A stretch of DNA of 64,000 nt. Source: Trichobilharzia regenti. Taxonomy: Eukaryota > Platyhelminthes > Trematoda > Strigeidida > Schistosomatidae. The DNA lies in assembly GCA_944472135.2 (NCBI GenBank), contig CALYDD020000283.1, positions 91,636 to 155,635 on the forward strand. Reading direction: 5' to 3'. Positions 1 to 11,579 of the stretch are shown here, piece after piece (positions within the stretch are counted from its first letter, which is position 1; each line of letters opens with the position of its first letter). The notes beneath the pieces were generated by a model that was given only the letters and a program-made list of their open reading frames with translations, was not told the origin of the DNA and ran no database searches. The position numbers and the translations under genes were made by a program.

Positions 1-44
1 GTTTGACAAGTATAAGAGTGAAACAGAATGGGTAATGGTAGAAA

Positions 45-365
45 GGAATATGAAAGATTACAGAGACTGAATACATCTGCGCTGGCCATTGACAACGATT
101 TTGAGCCATGTCACCTATTGTCTCCAGCCATTGATTCCTAGAGTCCCGAGGGCCCCAACCCGGGAGTCTGCATCTCCCTACCTGACTCAGTTTAACTGTC
201 AAGGATTTCATGGATTGATGACATGTTTTTGTTTGGCCACCACTGGCTCTTTTCCAACCTGAACCTATATCAGCTAGCAATGCCCGTCGGGGGAGGCGGT
301 GGTTAGGCATGCGCAGCACGTGACCTAGCCATCTTAGTCTATGTAACTTTATAGCTGTAGCACAA
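45..365 (-). mobile_element. RTE LINE (SR2-type), 3' coding end
   Basis: Minus-strand translation gives the C-terminal end of an RTE reverse transcriptase ORF, with the family phrases [14 protein letters not shown], then [28 protein letters not shown] and GWGPRD.RNQWLET.GDMAQNR in order and nearly without breaks. The 5' part (EN, RT) is missing, so this is a 5'-truncated copy. The same protein end recurs at 43290-44400 and 49270-50470. Confidence 0.8.
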
Positions 366-1139
366 TATCACGCGGTGACAGCTCTCAGTTTTACGCCCCC
401 CCACCCCCTCTATGGACAGAATCATCAATGAAACGTTCACCACTTTATATACATTTACGTTGAGGTGAAAAGTAGGAACTGTGTCCAGGCAGCTAGCCCT
501 TATTTCAAGAAGGGATCATATTTTCAACAAAACATTCAAAGAAAGAACTTGTGCATGATTCCGGTTAAGTTCAACCGACCAAAAGAGGAAAGAATTAACA
601 GTCTAATATCTCTTCTACTCATATAATATCAAAGTCTGAGAGCAGATCTCACCACGGCGGTGTTCAAAAAATTGCAAGAAATGACTATAGGCCTCCTATA
701 CCTTCTATTTTTCTTTCCACCAGACAGGAACATCTCAAAGGGTAGAATAGAAGAGTTCAATAGCCAAGGAGGAACTACAACATAGCGGTGAAGTACTGGT
801 CCTCATTTTGAATTTTTGACTTTCGATATCAACTCCTAGAAGAAGAAGAAGAAGTGGAATCTGTACCGTTAGTCATGTCGTCCAAGAGGGGATCACAGAT
901 AATTCCGGATACTTATTGTGGTAAAAATCAACAGAGGCTTGAACTTTCCTATCTGAATATAGAAGCCTCTCAGTTCGATTGATCTTAAATTTTTTGACGG
1001 ATAGAATTGAGAGAAGCCTTTAGGTGAATTAAAGGCCAGGTTAGAGAAAGGCGAAAAAGACCTCAAGCTAATGGGTTTTCGGGTGACGCTACTGAGACCT
1101 ATCTCCATAAGCCAGATGAACAGTTAGGTGTTCCAGTGT
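366..1139. other. Unassigned; possible CR1 ORF1/5' region
   Basis: No open frame with recognisable domains. The last part directly precedes the CR1 endonuclease start at about 1146 and may be its decayed 5' region. An (AGA)n run lies near 840-855. Confidence 0.3.
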
Positions 1140-3850
1140 GCTATATGATGAACGCATGTAGCCTTAGGAATAAGCTGGCCGAATTAGGAGAATTTTGTGA
1201 AAGACTACAACCTGATGCAATTGCTATCACTGAGACACGGGTACAACTACATTAGAGAGGACAGTGTAATTAGTCGGTAAAGTGGCGGGGTTGCCCTGTA
1301 CATCAGCTATGATATAGGGATTAGGTCAACGCCGTCAGAAACACATGATAGCGGCACTAGTGAAGCCGCAAGTTGTATCATTAACTTGAACAAGGGCAAT
1401 TTAACGATCGGGGTTATTTACAGAAGTCCTGTCAGCCAAGCTAATGACTTCGTTCTAAATCACTTGAGGGTGTGGAGACGTAGAAATAGGTGTCTGGTTG
1501 TAGGTGACTTTAGCGCTCCACATATTAATTGGGGGGGGGGAATTAGAATTCACTAGTTTGTATACCTGTTTCAATAGGAGCCCACACACTGACAGTGCTT
1601 GAATGTGCACTCGTGTAACACATGCATACACCAACACGGTATCACTCTGAACATGATCTGCCTACTCTAGACTTGGTACTAACACACTAAAAGGAGGACG
1701 TTGGTAACATTAGGTGCCTTCTGCTGCTTAGCAGCAGTGACCACGTCATCATTACTTTTATGCTTAAGATTCATTCTCTCGTATACAGGTCAACATATGC
1801 TCGTCCAAACATTTGGAAGGCGGATATACCGGGGAATCCCGAACGCAACAGCTGTAGCTGACTGGTCAGTTGATACAGGTCGGACTGTCGAGGAAGCTTG
1901 GGTAGGATTTAAGAATACACTAGATTGTGTCACTTCACCTTTTGTACCTTGGTACACTCCTCGAAAGCTATCGCACAAGCCATCTTGGATTACTAGTGAA
2001 ATAAGGAGGCTATTGAGACGGAGGAAGAACTTATGGGACCAATTTATTATGACAGGTAGGGAAAATTTCCAGAAGGACTATCGCTAACTTCGAAATCTCT
2101 GTAAGTATGTGATTGACAAAAGTCGTATAGAGTACGAGAGACAGCTAGTGCTGGACTGCGTTCATTACCCAAAAAGGCTGTACTCGTATATTAAACGTAG
2201 GACTAAAACTAACAGTGGTAAAGCGTCACTCATAAGCATTAGTGGAGAAGCGGCTGAGTCAGGCGAAGGAAAGGCTGAAAACCTCTCTGAATACTTCTGT
2301 GACGTCTTCTTGTCCGATCATACCACCCAGGGATATGGCGAGGTCACTGCCATCGCCACTCAGATGCCCTCAATTGTGGTAGAGCACACAAAGATCTTCA
2401 AGCTACTGCCTAAACTGAAGCCAGGTAAATCACCTGGGCCCGATGGAATTCACCCTTGGCGGATATAATATATATATATTTCACTTACAGAGATTTTCTG
2501 AATGTCTTTAACCCAGGCTAAGCTACCCAAGGACTGGAAGGATGCTATTTTAAGCCCTATCTTCGAAGAGGGGAACAGGCAATCGGTATCTAACTACCGG
2601 CCTGTAAGTCTGACATGCATTATAGCAAAGGTATTGGAAACAATTATAAGGGATCCGCTATTATCTCATGTGGAAAAACATGGCTTGCTGGCAGTGGAGC
2701 AGCATGGATTCCAATCAAGACAATCCTGTCTGACAAACCTACTATTGGCTAGGGAAGACTGGGTTGAGGCCAGGGATAAAAACCGTCTGTTGGACGTGGT
2801 TTTTATTGATCCTAGTAAGGCATTCGATAAAGTATCCCTTTTAGGTCTCCTTAGTAAACTTTAAGGTTTCGGACTAGTCCACTGCCTATGTGAGTGGTTT
2901 AGGGATTACCTAACGGATAGAAGACAGGAGGTTAGAGTTAACGGTGTACTACCAAGATGGAAAGCTGTATCCAGTGGAGTGCCTCAGGCAACTGAACTAG
3001 GCCCCTTGCTACTCCCACTATGCGTCAATTAACTACTGGGATTCTTATTTCATCTTCGTTATTATTTGCAGACGACATTAAGATCTGGAAAACTGTAAAT
3101 AACAACGAGGACAGGTCGGCCCTACAAACTGATCTAGATAAATTAGCTGAGTGGTCGAACCTATGGAGTTTGGAAATTGATTCTAGGAAAAGCGTGGTAA
3201 TGCGCTTAGCTCAGAAGTCTTACACCTCGTACTCCCTAGAGGACAGAGAACTACCTGATGCTAACGGACAGAAGGACCTAGGAATCATTGTCAGCAATGA
3301 TTTGAAAACAACTGCAAATTGCAATGCAGGTGCAGCTAAGGCTTTTCGAATACTCTGGGGACTTCGAATGGCTTTCAAACGATTAGACGAGGGTATGTTC
3401 CAAATACTCCACGCAATATATGTCAGGCCTCATCTAGAATACTCCATACAAGCGGCGAGTTCATGCTTCAAAAAAGAGGCACATATCCTGGAAAGAGTAG
3501 AGAGTAGGAACGATATTAGTTAGTAGTATCTCACACCTTACTTATGATAAGAGGATGGTGCATTTAAATCTCTTTCCGTTACCATACCGAAGGGCGAGAG
3601 GCGACTTAATTTCAGCATACCGTATACTTAAGCGTGATTTAGCAACTGACTTTTCTAACCTTTTCTCCCCTTCTAGGAGACATTTACGGGGTCACCGCAA
3701 AAGGTGCTCGAACCGAGGACGATTAAAATACATGCCGAATTTGGATTCTCTCACAGAGTGGTCAACGACTGGAACTCCTTATCTGATTCAGTAGTATCAG
3801 CTCCATTGGTGAATGCTTCCAAAGAGAAGTTAGATCTCTGCAGAGATATA
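1140..3850 (+). mobile_element. CR1-like LINE, endonuclease + reverse transcriptase, broken
   Basis: A decayed non-LTR retrotransposon. An AP-endonuclease start (MNACSLRNKLAE, about 1146) leads to an EN motif GDF.APHI.W near 1501-1535. Frames at 1701-2087 and 2109-2468 give the linker and an RT start (LKPGKSPGPDGIHP). 2502-2864 holds RT blocks (NYRPVSLT, VVFIDPSKAFDKV). 3020-3523 holds the catalytic FADD at 3065-3076, and 3555-3794 the thumb/C-terminus. Stops and frameshifts separate the pieces and an AT-rich run interrupts the frame near 2466. The element cannot make a full protein. Confidence 0.85.
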
Positions 3851-4186
3851 TTTTGCAAGGATTAACACAGGCCACAAGAGCCTTCCATCCTTATTACCTG
3901 AATCTGACTATAGGAGTCAGTCTTGGTTTCAAGCGCGCTGGTAAGACACGTAAGTGTTGTTGCATAACGAAGACGAGCACAATGGAACGGGACATTCAAA
4001 GGAGGTTTCCAAATCAAGACCATATTACTCAGAACAAAATGCCAGTGATAATAGCAAAATGTAGTTTGATATGAACATTTGTGCACAGTTGATACACAAC
4101 TAATGTACCTTTTCCTACAAAAATGCTGGAAAATTAACCAAACAAACGTTCCATTGGACCATAAAAACTTAAGGATTTGTTTAAAA
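3851..4186. other. Spacer, no feature seen
   Basis: Between the CR1 3' end and the calaxin-like exons; the short frames here match nothing known. It could belong to the intron after exon 4 of that gene. Confidence 0.4.
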
Positions 4187-4201
4187 CTAAGGGAAAATTA
4201 C

Positions 4202-4695
4202 TTTTATGAGTGAGTACTTCAATAATTGGAACATTTCCTCCCTGGTTATACGACCGTCACTGTTGAGGTCGTAGACTTCAAAAGCAACTAAAAGAGTTAG
4301 CATGTTTATCAAATTTTACATTTGGTTTTTTCTAACAGTGTTCCTCTGAGAAATGTTGAGAGACCCATAACCCATTCTTGAGCATTAACACCACCGTCAA
4401 GATCTCTATCAAAAACACGAAAAACTGAAGCGATGATAACAAACATCACACAAACTTCTGTCAATCATAACATCGTCTGTCATCTTAAATGTATGATGTA
4501 GTATTTCGCGAAACTTCATTCGATCTAACTTTCCAAAAGGCTTTTTGGGATCGAACTTCACAAACATATTAAGCAAGGCCTCACATTCTGCACGAGTGAC
4601 TAGATTGAATAATTGGGCGACATCTTACAGTTCACACTGCTGGCAAGCTTGTTTGTGAGCTTATTGATAGCTTTTCTAATAGAAATTTCAAGCAT
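4202..4695 (-). CDS. CLXN: Calaxin-like EF-hand protein, 5' four exons (partial gene)
   Basis: Exons on the minus strand: 4695-4629, 4599-4456, 4424-4320, 4287-4202. Removing three GT..AG introns of 29, 31 and 32 nt joins them in one frame of 134 codons with no stop. Two canonical EF-hand loops are present: [12 protein letters not shown] (exon 3) and [12 protein letters not shown] (exon 4). They are set in calaxin-type text such as [25 protein letters not shown] and EVYDLNSDG. Calaxin is a calcium sensor of outer-arm axonemal dynein in cilia and sperm. The start ATG at 4695 was chosen because it gives an N-terminus of the expected length and an in-frame TAA lies 51 bases upstream (4746-4744). 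The animal family is about 210 residues long, so the last third is missing; after codon AAA at 4202 comes a GT (donor) or, if unspliced, a TAG at 4189-4187. The remaining exons may lie past the left edge. All splice sites are inferred by eye. Confidence 0.75.
4288..4319 (-). other. 32-nt micro-intron 3 of the calaxin-like gene
   Basis: Reads gtaaaa...ttttag; phase 1. Removal gives [15 protein letters not shown]. Without splicing the frame stops inside the intron (TGA at 4309-4307). Confidence 0.7.
4425..4455 (-). other. 31-nt micro-intron 2 of the calaxin-like gene
   Basis: Reads gtttg...ttcag; phase 1. Removal gives MIDRIFRVFDRD, restoring the residue line before the first EF loop. Confidence 0.7.
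4600..4628 (-). other. 29-nt micro-intron 1 of the calaxin-like gene
   Basis: Reads gtaag...ctag on the minus strand; phase 1. Removing it fuses SSVN to [10 protein letters not shown] in frame; read through it, the frame meets a TAG at the intron's 3' end. Very small 5' introns are known in schistosome genes. Confidence 0.7.
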
Positions 4696-5539
4696 ATTAT
4701 GTTGCGCGGTTTTGTGTCCAGGCAACAGATTTAGAACATCAACGTTTTAAACAACATAAAATATTCAGTGTTTTGTGCAGACCAACCAACCTTTTCGTGA
4801 GAGCATATCAGGATCTCATTGAAGACAGTTCAGCCATTTACTTAGCGTAGTTCTGATAAATGTTTGAATTAACGCTCATGAGGAGAGTGAGACAAGTGAA
4901 GTTTACAGAAGATTAATACTCTAATGCTGACACTGAAACATCGTAATGACCTCATCCAGTCGTATCAGTAAATGTACTAGTGGCTTTGTCAAAGAAAAAC
5001 AGTTTGGATAGGACAAAAATGGTTTGTTACTTGAGATGGTTAGATCCATTGAATGGTAACATTGCTTATAATGAAACAGCAGAAGGACAAATAAACAGCT
5101 AAAAGAGTAGTGAGTAGATAAATTACTACTTAGAGGAGAGCTAGAAAGAGTAAAAGAGATGGAGTCTTCGCACATAACAATGATAGGGAAGGTGAACCAG
5201 CTAAACAGCTAGCACCTATCCAATGTTGTTGTAGAGGAAACGCTAGATGTGGGTACACTCCTATTTCCTCGGAGTGTCTGTTAACTTAATGTTACCTAGT
5301 TTTCGTTCCTGATTGTAGATATTATGGTTTTTTGGCCAGGTTAGTGGCTGGATACTAAGTCACACGACTTGCATGGTCACTATGACCGCGGATCCTGATA
5401 CAACATACAGTGTGGGGGGATATTTTTCACAGTATGTCAACCAGAAAATAATAATAGTATGCTATAATGTACAGAGAGTTATTCAGGGGGGAGAATCAGA
5501 CAGAGGTCTAAATATTGACCCAATATAATTTAGCAGGCA
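4696..5539. other. Upstream region of the calaxin-like gene; nothing else seen
   Basis: No recognisable coding or repeat motif. It may hold the promoter and 5' UTR of the minus-strand gene, but no core promoter element stands out. Confidence 0.3.
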
Positions 5540-5800
5540 TTATTTGAAGAAGACAAAATCTACTGATATATGTAGACTCTCGTGTAATGCATTCCAGCAG
5601 CCCCAAATTCGAAGAAAATTTGAAGTGGCAACACAATCGCTTGAAAAGCTCACCAGTTCCCAGTCGTTATTATTAAAATCTGAATACCATAGCTCTGCTG
5701 AAGTTTTTTCGACGAACACGGAAAGACAGCTCCAGTGAAGACAATTTTCTATTCGACGAAATCATCAACTAAGCTGTACATTCGTGTATTTATAATAAAT
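5540..5800 (+). mobile_element. Weak Penelope-like 3' remnant
   Basis: The stretch near 5735-5800 (tattcgacgaaatcatc, then agctgtac.ttcgt.tatttata) resembles the PLE 3' region at 55200-55240. The rest is not recognised. Confidence 0.3.
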
Positions 5801-6640
5801 GGGTAGGAAAGTTCCAGCATAATTTCTGGAATATAGAAAGATCGAAGTCACAGTGCAATCTGTCGTCGTACCAAGGAAAGCTCGTGTGAACCAACTTAAT
5901 TTTTGGCGAACCACTTCTTGGTTTTAAGGTAAATGCTCCTATTTTCATTCAGCTTCTATGTGGTTTGTTCCGCCGCCCAACTACTGTGAACTTCGACTAA
6001 TTCAGACAGGTGCGATGCGTTTGCATTATACGCTTCGGTAGGACCGCGCTTCTGCTATGAATGGAGTTAATCCTTTCATCTTCTATCTTTCAGGTGTAGA
6101 TGAAAAGGGGATAATGATATGACCAGTGGAGATTATATATTCTAAGAACGGTAAACGAGCTAACCAGGGGATAGATAATAAAATTTATTGATTATAAAGT
6201 ATGTGAGCGAATAGTTACAGTAGTCAGATGAGTGAGATTAGAGAGCATGCGGGATGATTTTGTGTCATACCCATTGACAGATTGCGATCTGTGAGTTTCA
6301 AGAAGAAATTCTATCCAGAAACAGTACTTGTTTTACCGCACGGCGACCCACACTCTGCTTGCAGATGGTGATTTTTAGGACGGAAACTTCTGGGAGAAAT
6401 GGAACGGAAACAATTTCGAGTCTTCGTTCCCCGATGCGTGATTCTTCGTAGGATGCCACAAAGTAGTGTTCAATATCTGGACGGTGGGATATCTCTGTTT
6501 AGATGGTTCTGATCACTTGTCATCTGGTTGACTGACGGTAGGTAAATGTGCAAAGCAGTAGTTTCCACGGCCTTTTATCGTGTGATACGTTCTCGAAAGA
6601 CATTATGCGTGACTAACAGTACACGTAATTGAAATGTCAC
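5801..6640. other. Unassigned spacer
   Basis: Translations of both strands show only short frames without known motifs. It may be decayed LTR-element DNA next to the BEL/Pao fragment; I cannot show this. Confidence 0.3.
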
Positions 6641-6695
6641 TCTATTTTCCTGTCCATCGATTCTTCGTAAACTCCCATTTGAGAGTCTTCTGGGT

Positions 6696-6891
6696 ACCGT
6701 TTAATTTTTTGATTTCAGCTTGATTCCACACCGTACTTTTTGGTACAGGTATGGAATTTTCAGGATGTGATGTCGGCAGCCCAAATTTCGCAGACTGACC
6801 ATAGGTATTAGGTGTTTGTCGGCAGGGGATCGAACCCTGGACCATGTGCATGGTCGGCGAGAATCCTAACCACCGTGCCACCGGCGCCCAA
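6696..6891 (-). mobile_element. SINE-A copy (tRNA head, CR1-type tail)
   Basis: On the minus strand a tRNA-like head with A box (GTGGCACGGTGG) and B box (GGTTCGATCCC variant) is followed by GCTGGCATC..., then a tail with the arms ATTCCATA and TGGAATCAAGCTG, ending in A-rich DNA. Same family as 14330-14520, 44998-45150 and 45896-46095. Confidence 0.8.
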
Positions 6892-7215
6892 CAACTGATA
6901 AGATTACTTCCCTATCATTGAACGCTAACTCTGAGACACCTCGAAGGTTTATATTTCTCGACAACGCTAAAATAATTGAGTCGGAAGTCAGCGTGTAAAC
7001 CGTCTGAATATGCACAATCCTGATCTTTAAACAAGTAAAAAGACAACCGTATCTCTTACTTGAATCCACTCCTCTCTTCGCTCCAAGAATTCTAAACAAG
7101 TCGATGCCGATACACCCATAGGGATAATTTCCTTTAGACACTTTCCATGTATTGCCATGATTTGTTGAGATAGACGAGCATTTTGCCGCCTACATATCAC
7201 ACATTTATCAAACAC
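6892..7215 (-). pseudogene. BEL/Pao retrotransposon integrase fragment
   Basis: Two overlapping minus frames carry the Pao integrase landmarks: the zinc-finger half C.ICRRQNAR..QQ.MA, then KRYGCLFTCL.IR.VHI and LT.DS...ALSR.I..RG. A frameshift lies between the pieces, and the catalytic core is incomplete. It is the 3' part of the same dead pol as 8601-9180. Confidence 0.7.
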
Positions 7216-8600
7216 TTTCGAAAAGTAGAGCCTCCTTCTATTATCCGATATATCTCTGATGCATGAAAGTACTTATAGGGAACCCTTATCACCCTCCAGG
7301 CCGTGCTAGTGTGTCAATGAGAGCGTGGTGACTGGCTAATTGCTTCGAATTTAGCCTGTGTCACGAGTTTCACACAATGCTTCTAACATTTGTAGACGTC
7401 CACTTACTCCGGCAACTCTCTTTGAAATTATAGGAGCTAATCTCTCTATCCTTGGACTGAAATCTGTGAATTCACTACCATCTCCCTCAATAATGTTACC
7501 CCATGCCTCCCACCGTGCCGTCTCCAACTTCAACAATTCTGAATTACGTATGTCCAACTCTCAATGGTTTCACGTTCATGTCGCTGTATGCTGAAGGATA
7601 CGTGGTTCTCAAATGCATGATATTCCTAGAGAACTGTCTGGCAGCCTCCATTAATTTATATTAAGAAGAATAATATTCATATAGTGGATGCAGACCCGTA
7701 TACCTCCCTTCCGTGCACATCAACTTGAAGACGCCTTCATATATTCGTGGCCTATCTTCTGGACCAGGCTATACATAGTCTGCAAGTCGCGAGAATCCCG
7801 GACCCTTCCACCACCTATTCTTTCCTATATTCGTATCAGTAACTCCCATTCATGTTATGTCGGCGGGGTTTCTTCTAGACAATACATAACTCCATTAGGC
7901 GACACCTGTTGGTTCAAAAATTCCAGATACTCTATTAGCCAAAATACATACGTATTATTTTGGCTGCCTAAGTATAAAGCATATCAGTGTAATGGAATCG
8001 GTCCAGAATGTTTCAGTATGCATAAGATATCCAGATAGTCAGGAGGCCAGCAGTGAGCTCTAGACTTGGAATGGAAACAGTCCTTAAATGTGCGACTGTA
8101 AACTTCTCTATAGCGAGATGGAGGCCCATATTGTCTCTAAAGTAGTTCTGGTGTAATCAGAAGCACCATGTCCAATATCAGGGACGTCGGAGAAGTCTGA
8201 CATCTATCTTTTGATAGCTTAAGTGGGTGTACGACGGGATGTTGACCCAGCGATCTCATATTATAAACAACTTCTGTTGCGTGCGTTATTTGACTAAACT
8301 TGCGTACACGTATATTCTAGTACTTCTTCTACTTTATTATTGTGTCCTAACGTTGTGTTTGCTCAACGTCCACAACGTAAATCAAAAGGCACTTGAGGAG
8401 GAGTACGAACGTGTATTATGGCAGCAGTCAAATTTCAAAATTGTGTCAAGGTAATGTTCAACAACAAATTGACGAACGTTTGCGAAGAACATATAAAATC
8501 GGTCTGTGTAAACATATAATACAAGTATACAAATTAGATTAAAAAGCGTGTTTACAGTTGGTATAGGGGTACTACACTTCTTCCACTGTTAACTGCGTCT
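7216..8600 (-). other. Probable middle of the dead BEL/Pao pol; not resolved
   Basis: Lies between RT (8601-9180) and integrase (6892-7215) on the minus strand, so RNase H and the connection domain would be expected here. I cannot recognise them: frames on both strands are short. Position only. Confidence 0.35.
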
Positions 8601-9180
8601 CCCAGTTAGTGGGTCATTCCAATGCTACAGGGAATAGAAGATGTACCAACAGTCGATGTGGATCACGGGCAGATGACAGCGCACCTCTTCGAATAACTGA
8701 TCCATTAACATCCCTTACGTTAAATGCACAGTTATCATAGTTGATAACCTGTTGCAAGTATAATTTGAGTAGGTTTGGTAGTATATCAGCAGATAAACCT
8801 CGTACACTGGGTGCTGTGTCTTCTTGAGCTATATGCTTCAAAACATCCAGGTCATTCAAGACTTATTTGGTTAAACGAAAACCAGATTTAGCCAAGGCTT
8901 AACTAACTCTTGATGCAAGGGTAAGTGCAGACTTGTGATTGTCTAAAGGTGTTAAACAACCAGTTACATAGAAACAACAATCGACGCCATCCAGTAAATC
9001 ACTAGAATTCAATATGGACACAACCTTACATAGAGCAAAATTAGCGCAAAATGGAGAAGGCATGGCATTAGATGGACGAGTCGTCATTCTGTATTCTGAA
9101 GTTCCACTATACGGATCATCATTAAACCACATAAATCTTAATTTATGTCTATCGTTTATTGTCACTTTCCTTGCTAAGAA
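8601..9180 (-). pseudogene. BEL/Pao reverse transcriptase, catalytic site lost
   Basis: Minus translation shows Pao RT blocks in order: DRHKLRFMWF, EYRMTTRPSNAM.SPFCANFAL, FYVTGCLT, then LAKSGFRLTK and NDLDVL. In active family members the box reads YVDD; here 8970-8959 reads YVTG, so both catalytic aspartates are gone. A stop after ASRVS breaks the frame before LAKSGFRL. Confidence 0.8.
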
Positions 9181-9714
9181 TGTTTTTCACACGACCTAAG
9201 TGACAGCATTCGAAGACTTTTAATCTCAGCAATAACCTGACCAGTGATCCCACGCAGCCGGAACAACTATATAAGTTGTAATCCAGCGACACACAATGTG
9301 TAAGTCGTTCCTTCGATCACGAACCCTCTGCTGCGAAGTCTCCTGAAGTCTCTTTTACTCCCACCTCCTCTTGCCTCAGCCAAAAGCCGGCCGTAAAATT
9401 GTCTTATCAAGGTAGTGTACTGATGCTACTGCCAGCACAGCTCTGTATTGTAAATTCTTGTTTCAAGATGAAGGGTATGCTGAAAATGAAGACTTTGAAA
9501 GCCATCTGCAATTTCTGGGCATGTATTTGACAGACAGTGGATGATAATTAAGTGATAATCGGTAAGACCTCGTTTTTAGACAGCTTGATGACGTAGAAAA
9601 ATAGTTTGACTTTACTGAATTGCATGAGTAACCAAAGTTATTGCCAGACGCATACCTTCATGATAACAAAGGGTGCATGCTTTTGTAAGTGGCTACCTTC
9701 GTTCCGCACTGATG
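9181..9714. other. Unassigned spacer
   Basis: No motif recognised; perhaps more of the BEL/Pao element's upstream part. Confidence 0.3.
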
Positions 9715-9870
9715 ATCAAATGGCTGGTCAGAAAGAATTAGCAGCAAGAAACTCTGGGAACTAACCAAAAAAGAACCCCGTGGTCAACAAATATACGGAA
9801 GAAAATGGGGATAGACCGGGTACTTGGTGAGGAGACCGTCAACTGACCGCTTTCCGGGCCATCTCTTGAG
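9715..9870 (+). mobile_element. RTE LINE C-terminal scrap
   Basis: ATGGCTGGTCAGAAAGAATT and the following ...LWELTKKEP..QQ.YGRKW resemble the RTE end RWPERI...LWE...EP....RRKWRWIGH seen intact at 27973-28457. Badly decayed. Confidence 0.55.
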
Positions 9871-10755
9871 CGAAACCTGACTGTAAAACTCTGAGTTGGG
9901 CCTCCGAGGGTGATGTCCGTAATGATCACATAACAGCTTTTCTTTATATTGGCATTATTCGCAAGTAGTGGCAAACAGGTAACAAACGTTCTCATTGAAT
10001 TGCTCACTAATGACTTGGACGACTAGTACTAGATGTTTTTTGGGGGAACAACTAACTACAATATGTAAAAGTCTCTTTGCATAGTCCACCATTCCGTTGT
10101 GAAAGTGAAATGTTATCAATTTCGGTGCAGCCAATAAGTCTCTCCAGCGTGGATGTCACTCATATTATGCACAAGTTCCAAGGAAGCTGGACTGAAAATA
10201 TCCCACATAATTCTCAAACGAAAATAAGTTGAATAACAATGGAGTACTAGACATATATTTCGTCCTTGGTTAGGACTTCTCGCAGTACTGACCAGCGACC
10301 TCGGCAAAGAGTTTAGCTAAAGGCTTTAGGGTCACCAAGAGGGGTAATATAATCACACAAGGAAGAGTTAACTCTCCAGTACCCCTTGCAGATTTTCAAT
10401 GGTTCTCTAGCTGAAGTCGTTTGGTGATCAATTTTAAAGTTACTCAAATTTCCAAAGTCTAGTGTAGTGCCTGAAGTTATAGTTGGGAATCGTTACCGGT
10501 GGGCTCCACTAATTTGGGTCTGAGAAAAACTAGTCACCGTTGACACCGCCTTGGTGTCGTGCTATACATATAACAGACCGACAGAATACATAACTAATGG
10601 ACCATTGGATGGTGAACGAACCTGAGCTTTGTGACCTGAATTTTTGTGAGTTCCAACTGTGGTCATGTACGAACTGATGAAAAGTCCAAAAGTTGGAAGG
10701 AATAGCAGTCCAGAATCCCCTGGTTTTCAATGATTTTCTAATTGTTATCAATCAG
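9871..10755. other. Unassigned spacer
   Basis: No recognised gene or repeat. It ends in the left 9-bp target-site duplication of the RTE copy (TAGTGACCA, 10756-10764). Confidence 0.3.
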
Positions 10756-10764
10756 TAGTGACCA

Positions 10765-11579
10765 AGTGAAAAGTAACAAGTTGGCAGAAGAAGCATCAAA
10801 GATAGGACTTCAAGTGAACATAGATAAAACAGAGATGATGAAGATTCCTAGCCAACATCAACAGCAACAACGACAGACAACAATCAGCATAAGTGGGAAG
10901 AACCTGAAAGAAACAACCTCCTTCACCTACCTGGGAAGCATCGTCTCAACTACAGGCACAGGGAACTGACGAGGATATCAAAGCCACAATCGGGAAAGCA
11001 AGACAAGCTTTCATTACTCACGTCAAATCTGTGTGGAGGTAAACAGCACAGCACACTCAGTATGAAAATTAAGATCCGAATTTTCAACTCCAATGTGAAG
11101 TCAGTCAGTGCTACTATACGGCTCAGAGACTTGGCGCGTCATAAAGAGCATCTCAAACAAACTACAGACCTTCATTAACAGCTAGCTGTCTCCGCTCAAT
11201 ACTCAAGATCAGATGGCCGGCCAGAAAAGATCAGCAACAGGGATCTCTGGGAGCGAACCAATCAGGAACCGATTGTGAAACAAATAGGCGGAAAGAAATG
11301 GAGATGGATTGGCCATACGCTGAGGAAACCATCAAGTGACATCACTAGACAAGCCATTGCTCGAGTGGAACCCGAAAGGGAAGCGGGTGGCGAGTTGGTC
11401 GTCAGTGCGAGAGTGGGGTGACTTGGAGGAGGTCATGCGAGGAGGAGATGAAAGCATGTGGGGAGACCTGGAGCAGGGTGAAAAAGTTATCAGAAAACCG
11501 AAGGCAATGGAGGTGCGCAGCTGAAGCCCTATGTTCCTCTAGGAACTAAAGGATACAATAATAATAATAATAATAATAA
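10765..11579 (+). mobile_element. RTE LINE, 5'-truncated insertion with TSD
   Basis: Encodes the RTE palm/thumb and C-terminus: NKLAEEASKIGLQVNIDKTE, a Q-rich run, FTYLGSIVSTTG, (frameshift) [33 protein letters not shown] and [19 protein letters not shown]. The 3' end has a short hairpin (GTTCC TCTA GGAAC) and an (AAT)n tail. Direct repeats TAGTGACCA at 10756-10764 and 11580-11588 flank it as a target-site duplication; the right copy is the 5' edge of the CR1-like element that follows. Confidence 0.85.
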
